Positions 1-7,567 of a stretch of 13,683 nt of DNA are shown one piece after another. Made by a program: the position numbers and the translations under genes. The DNA lies in NCBI GenBank assembly GCA_003219225.1, contig QHPZ01000014.1:5907-19589 (forward strand), read 5' to 3'. How positions within the stretch are numbered: position 1 is the first letter of the stretch; every line of letters begins with the position of its first letter. The notes under the pieces are model-generated. The model saw only the letters and a list, made by a program, of their open reading frames with translations, had not been told where the DNA came from and did no database searches. This stretch comes from Verrucomicrobiota bacterium (GTDB taxonomy: Bacteria > Verrucomicrobiota > Verrucomicrobiia > Chthoniobacterales > UBA10450).

Positions 1-1390
1 CGACTCGCTGCATGAAGTCGCGCCAGTAGATGTTCGCCCGCCGCCAAAAGTCGCTGAAACTGTCCGCGTGCCAGTAACGATTCATGATCCGCGGCAGATC
101 GAATCCGAAGAGAAGTAACACCCCGATGACGAGGTGAAACTGACCGGAGAGCCGCAGAATAAGCAGAAAGTTGGAAATGAGGTAACACACCAAGTTGGTG
201 ACGCTGTTTACTGCCTCGGGCGGAATAACCAGGTAATAATAAACACAGCGATAAAGCAGCAGGTGAATGACACCCCAGAAAATCCATTTCAACCCACGCT
301 GGTGAATAAGGTGTCGATCCGCATCGTAATAGTTGCGATAGAACGTCGCGTAGTCCACTACGGGGAAGAGCGGAAACACCACGTTGGGCAGGAGAAAAAA
401 ATAGGAGAGCGAAGACCAGAAGCTGACCGGTGCTTTGCGATGCTGCAACGAATAGAGATAAACAATCAGCAGGAACATGAACATCGAAGCCAAAATCGGC
501 CAGATCGCTTCACTCCAGGGCGCGTGGAACCAGCCACTGCGAAGCTCGGCCAGAGCAATTCCCGCCAGCGCCACCAGCGCAATGCGTAACTTAAATGGAA
601 GCGGCAAATGACAGAGCCCGATCAGCGCGAGACCGATCGCAACCAACCAGCCCGCCTGCACCACACCGAAGACACAGACGATAGTGCTAAGAGAAAGAAA
701 AAGGAAAAATGGCAGCCGGTACTCAAAGGGCAGCAAATAGTGGACGAGAAACCCGAAGAAAATCAGCAGCACGATCTGATGTTCAAAAAGTGGACTTATC
801 AGATTGAATTGCTGAATGAGAAGGACAAGCAACCCGAGCTGCACTTCCAAGCCGAGAAATCGCGTGATTGACGGGGTGTCCGCGCTAAGCAAGCGAGCTT
901 GTCGAGTCGAGTCGAGTTGCTCGCGCGGTGGCGCTGACGAACGAACCAAGCCAACAGCTGCGCCCAAAAACATGAGCATGATAAATTTTGAGGTTGGATC
1001 ACGCAAGGCAGCCTGCTGCGCGGCTTTCAAAAATGCTACTCTCCGCTGCCTCATACGCACCCGCGCATCCTGGCCGGCGACATTCTTGGACACTTGCGTT
1101 GGTAGCTGGAAATTGATGGCGATGTCGGAAGCCAGGACAACGGCTAGCACAGCAACGCCGATCAGAATCCATGCGCCGATTTTCCGCTGAGCAACAGGCA
1201 GCATGACGGTGGTACCGCTGACGAACAAAGCGAGGCCGCCGCAAGCCAACGTCACATCAGTCGGTTTAAACGCGAAGCGGTAGGCATCACCGAGGAACAT
1301 CCAGTCGGCCACCAGGGTGAGTGCGGCGATAGCGGCGCCGGCGACCGCAACTGCGGCGCCAAGCCAGAAGGGCGGATGGTGTGAATCGCT
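1..1390. repeat. Direct repeat copy A (tandem gene duplication)
   Basis: Bases from the window edge to about 1390 are readily alignable with about 3175-4567 in the same orientation. One example is catgaagtcgcgccagtaga at 11 and again at 3185. The offset is 3174 at the left and 3177 at the gene starts, i.e. one codon of indel. The repeat corresponds to the N-terminal ~480 codons of two paralogous acyltransferase genes and probably continues past the edge. Confidence 0.85.
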
Positions 1391-1447
1391 GTCACGCCGC
1401 CAAAACCCGCTGACAGCACGACTCAGACTTGCAGTAACCCGAGTCAT
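1..1447 (-). CDS. MBOAT-family O-acyltransferase, paralogue 2 (3' end beyond window)
   Basis: The frame is open from an ATG at 1447 to the left edge (482 codons), so the stop lies outside. The protein is a close paralogue of the neighbour encoded at 1493-4624. It aligns from residue 1 with only one codon of length difference. The stretch from LQHRKAPV (about 334) to HLLLYR (about 399) differs at a single residue. It has multiple hydrophobic segments and the MBOAT signature FSDFWRRANIYWRDF near its visible end. The catalytic His and any SGNH domain would lie beyond the edge, so fusion to SGNH is inferred from the paralogue only. The first ~27 residues and a stretch at about 114-132 are the most divergent parts. 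It starts 45 bases after the previous stop on the same strand, so it is probably cotranscribed. No frameshift or stop is visible, so it is not a pseudogene in this part. No clear Shine-Dalgarno is seen. Confidence 0.85.
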   Translation of the reverse strand, partial: MTRVTASLSRAVSGFWRRDSDSHHPPFWLGAAVAVAGAAIAALTLVADWMFLGDAYRFAFKPTDVTLACGGLALFVSGTTVMLPVAQRKIGAWILIGVAVLAVVLASDIAINFQLPTQVSKNVAGQDARVRMRQRRVAFLKAAQQAALRDPTSKFIMLMFLGAAVGLVRSSAPPREQLDSTRQARLLSADTPSITRFLGLEVQLGLLVLLIQQFNLISPLFEHQIVLLIFFGFLVHYLLPFEYRLPFFLFLSLSTIVCVFGVVQAGWLVAIGLALIGLCHLPLPFKLRIALVALAGIALAELRSGWFHAPWSEAIWPILASMFMFLLIVYLYSLQHRKAPVSFWSSLSYFFLLPNVVFPLFPVVDYATFYRNYYDADRHLIHQRGLKWIFWGVIHLLLYRCVYYYLVIPPEAVNSVTNLVCYLISNFLLILRLSGQFHLVIGVLLLFGFDLPRIMNRYWHADSFSDFWRRANIYWRDFMQRV

Positions 1448-1492
1448 ATGCTGCGTGCCGACACGACGCGTCGCAACGAAACGAACTCGCGC

Positions 1493-4400
1493 TTAGCGTT
1501 TCGTGACTTGCGTTTTTGCTTTCTCCAGCAGATCCGGGTTCTTCTTGAGTGTTTCGTAAAGCCGATCGGCAATAATGGCGTGGCCCTGGGTGTTGGGATG
1601 GAAATCCCAATCGTTGCGATGCAACGTCCGTTCATCGTAGCCATCGAAGACGCCGGAGAGGTTTACTACCTTGAATCCGGCTTCGGAGGCGAGGCGAAGG
1701 TGGTCCGCTGTTTCCTCGTCTCCGAGCGGTTTGAGGTTCGGCAGATAGAAAAATACTGGCACGATCGAATGCTCGCGACAATCCTGGACTATTTGCCGGT
1801 AGACCCAATTGATCAGCTCGTTGCCGTATGGTGCCAGCCGGGCCCGCATCGTCCTGACTTCCATATCGCGCTTGAGACCGGTTTTCTGCACCAATTGTCT
1901 GAGGTAATCATAGGGGATCGGTGTCCCGGTCATGACGATTTCGGCCAGACGATTGATGGACTTGGTCCGGTCGGAGGGATGCGCTATGTACCACAGAATG
2001 TTGGGCTGGAATGGAAGGACTTTGTTTTCCACCATCGCGAGCCGATGCAGCGCGGTGTGAGTGGCAGCGGCGAAATTCAATATCTCGTATTGATTATATA
2101 TTCGATGATCGTTTTCGGAATTGAGTCGGTCCTCGACCACTGTCGGCCAGAGTTTATCATTGGCGACTCCTTTGTAGACTTCAGGCGAACCGCCCACCAT
2201 TGCGATGCGCAAGCTCCCTGGAGGCGGTTTCTTGTCATAATCCTTGTCCCGCATCCCCCAGCGATTGGTGTGAAAGACGTCCGTCTCTTTGCCTAGATTG
2301 GGACGAAGGAGAATGCCGATAAACTCGGCTGTTTGGAGATAGTTGACCCGCCAATCGTCCTCCGTCCAAAGCCCACTCTTGGGATTAGCTTCGTCAGCAT
2401 CGCGCTTCTCTTCCGGCTGAGCTGGTGCCTTGTTGTATCGCTCCCAAAGCTGAGAGTTAAATCGCTCGACGCGGGTAAGATTCTCATAGTAACCGCGCTC
2501 GAGCATGGCCAGGTCTGTGCGGCTAAGCTTTTCCTGCCTCATCTCATCCAAAGTGGCAGTGAGCCTGGGAGCGACCCGCCCGTAGATGCCAGGCAGTGAA
2601 GCGAGCAACAAAGCAACAATCGCCGCGCCGGTTGGCAGTGCCGTGGCTAGGAAAGATTTCTCCGCCGCAGCGGCTGGCGCGCTCGCGCTGGCGCCAAGGC
2701 CGCGCAGTTCCTCTTTTCGCGCTGCGAGCGCGCCCCATGCCGCCAGCGCAATGCCAGCCAGCAGCACCGGCGTCAGCACCTTGACGTCGTTCCAAGTAGG
2801 CGCTGGAACGTTCCAAAGCGACACCCACTCTGCGAGACTGCTGCTGATCCAAATCGACCAAAGCAGACAGATGACCGAGAATACACCCATGATGCGCAAC
2901 GTGTGCAGCGCGAGCTGCCGAAAGCTTCGATCCAGTCCGGCGGTGGCCGTTTTTCGCGCCGCTGCCCTGGCGTCGTAAAGCGTATTCGCTGCGACCACGA
3001 CTCCAAACACACTCCAAAACAAGATATCCGGCCCAGAGGTGGAATAGGAGCCACGGATCCAGAACCATTGATACCCGTGTAACGCCCAGGTGATAAAGAA
3101 CACGACTCCGGTCGCGAGAAGCAGACTCGCCGTGGCCGGCCAATGGCGCAGACGAAAGTAAATGGGATAGAAAACAACGCGCTGCATGAAGTCGCGCCAG
3201 TAGATGTTCGCCCGACGCCAGAAATCAGTGAAACTGGAAGCGTGCCAGTAGCGGTTCATGATCCGCGGCAAATCGAACCCGAAGAGAAGTAACACCCCGA
3301 TGACGAGGTGGAACTGGCCCGACAAGCGCAGAATGAGCAGGAAGTTCGAGATCAGGTAGCGCACGAGGTTGGTGACGCTGTCCACCGCATCCGGTGCAAT
3401 CACTACGTAGTAATAGATGTAGCGATAAAGCAGCAGGTGAATCACGCCCCAGAAAATCCATTTCAATCCACGCTGATGAATGAGATGTCGATCCGCATCG
3501 TAGTAATTGCGATAGAAAGTAGCGTAGTCGACGACTGGGAAGAGCGGAAACACCACGTTGGGCAATAGGAAAAAGTAGGAAAGCGACGACCAGAATGTGA
3601 CCGGCGCCTTGCGATGCTGCAGCGAATAAAGATAAACGATCAGCCGGAACATGAACATCGAAGCCAGAATCGGCCAGATCGCGTCACTCCACGGCGCGTG
3701 AAACCAACCGACGCGCAGCTCGGCAAGAGAAAACCCCGCGAGCGCCACCAGTGGGATTCGCAATTTGAAGCCCACCGGCAAATGGCAAAGTCCGATTAGC
3801 GTGAGACCAATGGCGACAAGCCAACTCGCCTGCACCACTCCAAAGACACAGACGATCGCGCTAAGAGAAAGGAAAACGAAAAACGGCTGCCGATATTCTA
3901 ACGGCAGAAAATAGTGGACGAGGAATCCGAAAAAAATCAGCAGCATGATCTGATGGTTAAATAGCGGACTCACCAGATTGAATTGCTGCATTAGAAGCAC
4001 CAGTAGTCCGAGCTGGACTTCCAGGCTGACAAAACGTGTGATCGCCGGAGTGTCGGCCGAGAGCGAGCGTGCTTGCCGAGTCGCGTCGCGTTGCTCGCGC
4101 GCGGGCGCCGAGGAACGAACCAGACCAACCGCTCCGCCGAGAAAAATGAGCATGATGAATTTGGACGTCGGATCGTGAGATGCAGCCTCCTGCGCGGCTT
4201 TCAAAAACGCGGTCCGCCGCTGTCTCAGGTGCTGCGGGCGGGATGGGTTCTCGGTAGGACCAGCGGAGGTTTGATTGTTTGCGCTAAAGTTGATTGGAAT
4301 GTCGGCCGCGACGATTACCGCGAGCGCCGCGACCACGATGAGAAGCCATTCGCCAGCTCTGCGCCACGCCCCCGGCAACATGACAGTGATACCGCCGGCG

Positions 4401-4624
4401 AACAAAGCGAAGCCGCCGCAGGCCATGGCCACATCGGTTTGTCGCAAGGCAAAACGGTAGGCGTCGCCGAGAAACATCCAGTCGGCCTTAACCGCGAGCA
4501 CCGTGATCGTAGCGCCGAGCAAGGCGACGAGCGCGCCGAGCCAGAGCGGGATGCGCTGAGGGTGAAATCCATTCCGCCAGAATGGTGCGGCGGTCCGAGT
4601 GACAGTTGCGGTATTCGTAGTCAT
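1493..4624 (-). CDS. MBOAT O-acyltransferase fused to C-terminal SGNH domain
   Basis: This is a 1043-residue membrane protein. Residues ~1-650 hold many hydrophobic helices. The MBOAT core spans about 320-525, with FTDFWRRANIYWRDF at 465-479 and the expected catalytic His516 in WALHGYQWFW, comparable to AlgI/DltB. A last membrane segment (about 657-682) leads into a soluble, presumably periplasmic domain. This carries SGNH-like blocks: GGS at 811-813 with Ser813 as candidate nucleophile, and DFHPNTQGH (Asp1007, His1009) as the acid/His pair. MBOAT proteins move an acyl group across the membrane, and SGNH partners (DltD, AlgX/AlgJ) pass it to or act at the polymer. Here both sit in one chain. 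The gene lies 167 bases downstream of a halogenase-type gene in the same orientation and 45 bases before its own paralogue. Domain identity is well supported. The acyl group and acceptor are inferred from the carrier protein and adenylation enzyme upstream. Confidence 0.88.
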   Translation of the reverse strand: MTTNTATVTRTAAPFWRNGFHPQRIPLWLGALVALLGATITVLAVKADWMFLGDAYRFALRQTDVAMACGGFALFAGGITVMLPGAWRRAGEWLLIVVAALAVIVAADIPINFSANNQTSAGPTENPSRPQHLRQRRTAFLKAAQEAASHDPTSKFIMLIFLGGAVGLVRSSAPAREQRDATRQARSLSADTPAITRFVSLEVQLGLLVLLMQQFNLVSPLFNHQIMLLIFFGFLVHYFLPLEYRQPFFVFLSLSAIVCVFGVVQASWLVAIGLTLIGLCHLPVGFKLRIPLVALAGFSLAELRVGWFHAPWSDAIWPILASMFMFRLIVYLYSLQHRKAPVTFWSSLSYFFLLPNVVFPLFPVVDYATFYRNYYDADRHLIHQRGLKWIFWGVIHLLLYRYIYYYVVIAPDAVDSVTNLVRYLISNFLLILRLSGQFHLVIGVLLLFGFDLPRIMNRYWHASSFTDFWRRANIYWRDFMQRVVFYPIYFRLRHWPATASLLLATGVVFFITWALHGYQWFWIRGSYSTSGPDILFWSVFGVVVAANTLYDARAAARKTATAGLDRSFRQLALHTLRIMGVFSVICLLWSIWISSSLAEWVSLWNVPAPTWNDVKVLTPVLLAGIALAAWGALAARKEELRGLGASASAPAAAAEKSFLATALPTGAAIVALLLASLPGIYGRVAPRLTATLDEMRQEKLSRTDLAMLERGYYENLTRVERFNSQLWERYNKAPAQPEEKRDADEANPKSGLWTEDDWRVNYLQTAEFIGILLRPNLGKETDVFHTNRWGMRDKDYDKKPPPGSLRIAMVGGSPEVYKGVANDKLWPTVVEDRLNSENDHRIYNQYEILNFAAATHTALHRLAMVENKVLPFQPNILWYIAHPSDRTKSINRLAEIVMTGTPIPYDYLRQLVQKTGLKRDMEVRTMRARLAPYGNELINWVYRQIVQDCREHSIVPVFFYLPNLKPLGDEETADHLRLASEAGFKVVNLSGVFDGYDERTLHRNDWDFHPNTQGHAIIADRLYETLKKNPDLLEKAKTQVTKR
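3175..4567. repeat. Direct repeat copy B (tandem gene duplication)
   Basis: This is the partner of the copy at 1-1390. It covers the N-terminal MBOAT half of the complete fusion gene. Differences are mostly synonymous-looking or conservative in the MBOAT core and denser near the gene start, which indicates an older duplication under selection rather than a recent or assembly-generated repeat. Confidence 0.85.
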
Positions 4625-4791
4625 GTGCTGAGTAGCTTTTCGATAGTTAAAAGATCAAAGGCCCAAGCAGCGGGCGATAATGTTGCGTTGAATGTCCGTC
4701 GGTTTGCGCAAAGCGAACAATCTCGGTGCGACGATGTTGTTGTTCTTGCGTCGCCGAAAACTCCATTCCCTGCCTGCTCCGCCCCTGTTTC

Positions 4792-6042
4792 TTAGCTCGC
4801 CACGGCCATCCGCTGAACGAGACACTGACGCAACGCGTTAAGCGCCGCAGATTTGAAAACTTCTTCGGCGAAAATACGCCCGGCAAAGATGTCGATCATC
4901 TCGTCCCGATGCCGCGGGTGATGGGTGAGCACGAGGAATCGTAGCGGGTAGTCCCAAAAAACGTCGACCAAATCCTGAATGATGTCCTGGCCGCGCTCAC
5001 TCAACCTTTCATAATCAGACAGCGCACTTGCCGCAGCAGGGTCACCGGAAAGGTTCTTAGCCACGACCTGAGAAGCTAATTGCGCCTCTTTAAGGGCGAA
5101 GTTAACACCAAAGGAGAAGATCGGATCGATGAACCGATGCGAATCGCCCACGCAGAGAAATCCCGGCCCGGTAAAATGTTTGATGTGGTATGAATAGTTG
5201 CTGGCCGAGCGTGTTTCCTCGACGAATGTCAGGTCCGGTACCCTTTTGGTTAACTCCGGGTTCATCGTCTTTAGCTCTGAGCTAAGAAACTCTGCCGGCG
5301 ACAACCGCTCTGCCGCAAAGTACTCGCGCGGAACGACAACTCCAACACTGGTTATCTCGTCATCGATTGGGATCAACCATGCCCAGTGGTTCTTTTTCTC
5401 GTAGAAGATCAGGGTGTTGGCAACGCCTTGCTCGGTTTCGCGCACCGCATGCTTTACCTGCGAGAAGACAGCCACCTGCTTACTATAGTTTCCGCGTTGC
5501 TTTTGACCGACGAGCTTGCATTGGTTGGCCAGAAAAGTTGTTTGACCCGAGGCATCGACTATCATTTCAGACCTTACCTTTTCCTCGGTGCCGTTCTCAG
5601 TGCGTATCGTGAGGCCGTTCAAGCGACCATTCTCCTGCAGCGTCGCGGTCGCCGCTGCAGGAATCACTTCTGCTCCCCGTTCAATGGCAGTATCAAGGAG
5701 CAGTTTATCGAACGAGCTGCGGCGAACCTGCCAGGTAGTTGCCGGTTGAAGTTGTCTGGCCTCATCCCGTTTCATTACCGGTACCCAAAAGGACTCGCCG
5801 CCCGTAGGCCCATAAACAACCACGCCGTGCTTGATCGGAAACCTCTGCTCACTCATCAGGTGGTCAATGCCAAGCTCGCGCAAGCATCCGCCCGCTTCGC
5901 CCGTCAGAGACTCGCCGATGTGGTAGCGAGGAAACGCGGTCTTCTCGAGTAGGACCGGTTTAATTCCAAGCTTCAGCAGGTAGAGCGCGGTCGCCGCGCC
6001 GGCCGGGCCGCCGCCGATGATGATGACCTGGTAACTCTTCAT
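4792..6042 (-). CDS. FAD-dependent halogenase-type flavoenzyme (PltA/CmlS-like)
   Basis: This 416-residue protein begins with a Rossmann FAD motif (IIGGGPAGAA, Gly10/12/15), then PRYHIGES at 38-45 and DASG at 163-166. Three features point to flavin-dependent halogenases rather than plain monooxygenases or geranylgeranyl reductases: the WxWxIP motif as WAWLIP (220-225), a lysine in FPIKHG (Lys71) where halogenases carry the chloramine-forming Lys, and FxxPxxSxG as FIDPIFSFG (304-312). The stretch WAWLIPIDDEITSVGVVV resembles PltA, which chlorinates a pyrrole held on a carrier protein. A carrier protein and an adenylation enzyme are encoded upstream in the same operon, so a carrier-bound substrate is likely. 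It starts 97 bases after the stop of the second flavoenzyme. At 416 residues it is slightly shorter than PltA (about 449). Halogenation has not been shown; a related oxidase activity is the main alternative. Confidence 0.78.
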   Translation of the reverse strand: MKSYQVIIIGGGPAGAATALYLLKLGIKPVLLEKTAFPRYHIGESLTGEAGGCLRELGIDHLMSEQRFPIKHGVVVYGPTGGESFWVPVMKRDEARQLQPATTWQVRRSSFDKLLLDTAIERGAEVIPAAATATLQENGRLNGLTIRTENGTEEKVRSEMIVDASGQTTFLANQCKLVGQKQRGNYSKQVAVFSQVKHAVRETEQGVANTLIFYEKKNHWAWLIPIDDEITSVGVVVPREYFAAERLSPAEFLSSELKTMNPELTKRVPDLTFVEETRSASNYSYHIKHFTGPGFLCVGDSHRFIDPIFSFGVNFALKEAQLASQVVAKNLSGDPAAASALSDYERLSERGQDIIQDLVDVFWDYPLRFLVLTHHPRHRDEMIDIFAGRIFAEEVFKSAALNALRQCLVQRMAVAS

Positions 6043-6139
6043 CGCTTATTTCGCTCAACCAATTAGCGTTAGTCCGGATGCCAAAGATCGACAATGGCAA
6101 CGGTAAAGAGAAGCTACGGATCCGATCATTGTTCTACTG

Positions 6140-7522
6140 CTAGGTAGCTGCAGAAGCGACCACGAGCTCTTCGCGCATCGGAACCAGCTCGGGCACTACG
6201 CGATACTTATTTGTATCGTTGTACTTGAGACGAGGATCCATCGCGAGCAGCGGCGCGAGATTCGCGCTGCGATCAGTGAGTTTCCCTTGCACCAGGAGCA
6301 ACTCCTGCTCGCTTTGCGAGTCGAGTCGCGCCGCACCGAGGGCGATGTCGTTGTCTTCGGGGTAGCTGTTGTAACCGACAGGCAGCGCGGAGATTCGGAA
6401 CAAACTGAGTCGCCGACGCACGAGGGTGGAAAACATTTCGGTCGACACCGTACTTCTGTCTGGCCTGCTCAAGCACGCATCGGCCAGCCAGGCTGACGCG
6501 TACCCCGTATAACATGCTGTGACGACCCCGGCCGAATTAATCGGATCAACAAACGCGGCCGCATCACCGGCCAGACACCAGCCTTCTCCCGCGAGCTCGG
6601 TGGGTCGAAATGCAAAGTCGCGGATCGCGTGCATTGAGCCGGGCACGAGCCGCGCGTTTTCCAAAAGCATGCCGATGGTCGGCAACTCACGACAGGCTTG
6701 ATCGAAGCGCTCTTCAAGTTTTCCGCCGGTCGCCTTGAACTGCGCCGCCTGCTCGGGCGGAAGCACGAGTCCCACGCTGGTGTGTTCCTTCTGGACGATG
6801 TGCCAGCACCAGCCCCAGCCCAGCTCGCAGGTTCCCAATTGGATCGTTGTCGGCCTGAGTTCGCGTCGCTTCTCCCAGGGACAAAGCAGACCTCCCTGCG
6901 CAATGTAAGCCGAGTCATCATAGTAGCCCCAGACGCTAATGAACCGCAGGTCCTTGTCGGGCTCGCGAAAGCCGAGTTGGTTCGCAATGACCGCGCCCTG
7001 CCCGCTTGCATCGACAATGTAACGGCAACGGATATCGCCTTGCTCGCCGACACGACGATCGTTATAGGCCACGGTTTTCGTGCCGTTGTCGAAGTTGATC
7101 TCGTCCACTCCGACTTCTTCGAAGACTTGCACACCGCGGCGCTCGGCTACACGCAACAGAATTTCGTCGAACTCATCGCGCTCAACGTGCAGAGACGGGT
7201 CGCGAAAACCAAAATCGGCCATTTTCATCTGGCGAATGGTTCCGCGCCAAACTGCTGTGCCGCCGGACTTTTTGATGAAGCCGGCTTTTTCGATGTCTGC
7301 CCTCGCGCCCGCCAGGTCAATGTACTTCCAGACGTGGGGCAACACGCTTTCGCCGACGACCAGTCGCGGATGACGCGCCTTGTCCAGAAGCACAACCTCG
7401 TAGCCTTTCTGCGCGAGCAAATTGGCGGCGGTGCTGCCGGCCGGGCCGCCGCCAATAACGACGACGTCCGCCTTAGTTGGAACTGGTGTTGGACTAGCCT
7501 TTGACTCCGATGGCATCAGCAT
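6140..7522 (-). CDS. FAD-dependent halogenase-like flavoenzyme, second type
   Basis: This 460-residue protein has an FAD-binding Gly motif at 24-29 (GGGPAG), PRLVVGES at 52-59 and DASG at 171-174. The halogenase-type FxxKxG is present as FIKKSG with Lys85, and FxxPxxSxG as FVDPINSAG (324-332). The WxWxIP motif is altered to WCWHIV (238-243), with Pro replaced by Val, so activity may differ from the neighbouring flavoenzyme. It is not a close copy of that neighbour: spacing and flanks differ and it carries a longer C-terminal tail (about 385-460). It starts 45 bases after the adenylation gene stop, in the same direction. The start at 7522 (MLMPSES) has a second Met two codons later, and the true start could be either. 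The substrate is probably the same carrier-bound acyl group. It could be a second halogenase, or an oxidase that stands in for the missing prolyl dehydrogenase. Confidence 0.72.
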   Translation of the reverse strand: MLMPSESKASPTPVPTKADVVVIGGGPAGSTAANLLAQKGYEVVLLDKARHPRLVVGESVLPHVWKYIDLAGARADIEKAGFIKKSGGTAVWRGTIRQMKMADFGFRDPSLHVERDEFDEILLRVAERRGVQVFEEVGVDEINFDNGTKTVAYNDRRVGEQGDIRCRYIVDASGQGAVIANQLGFREPDKDLRFISVWGYYDDSAYIAQGGLLCPWEKRRELRPTTIQLGTCELGWGWCWHIVQKEHTSVGLVLPPEQAAQFKATGGKLEERFDQACRELPTIGMLLENARLVPGSMHAIRDFAFRPTELAGEGWCLAGDAAAFVDPINSAGVVTACYTGYASAWLADACLSRPDRSTVSTEMFSTLVRRRLSLFRISALPVGYNSYPEDNDIALGAARLDSQSEQELLLVQGKLTDRSANLAPLLAMDPRLKYNDTNKYRVVPELVPMREELVVASAAT

Positions 7523-7567
7523 AAAAAGTTACCGCACCGGCCAGAAAAAAGCACGCCTAAACTTTTG

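Noticed and set aside
1..1447. Degenerate pseudogene copy of the acyltransferase
   Set aside because: The frame is open throughout the visible 482 codons and the MBOAT core is nearly identical to the complete copy.
1464..1473. Ten-base palindrome cgacgcgtcg between the two acyltransferase genes
   Set aside because: Too short and GC-rich to support as an operator or terminator; no T-run follows and the symmetry does not extend.
1448..2296. Plus-strand open frame of 282 codons opposite the SGNH domain
   Set aside because: It is antisense to the well-supported SGNH coding region; its protein shows no family motifs and it arises from codon bias of the opposite strand.
4073..4795. Plus-strand open frame of 240 codons
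   Set aside because: It overlaps the N-terminus of the MBOAT-SGNH gene and the gap upstream; composition is rich in Arg/Glu without motifs, as expected for a shadow frame.
6698..7504. Plus-strand open frame of 268 codons
   Set aside because: It lies opposite the FAD domain of the second flavoenzyme, whose motifs are unambiguous.
4792..7522. Geranylgeranyl reductase or plain FAD monooxygenase as the family of the two flavoenzymes
   Set aside because: Lys in FxxKxG, WxWxI(P) and FxxPxxSxG together fit the halogenase type better, although halogenating activity itself is not proven.
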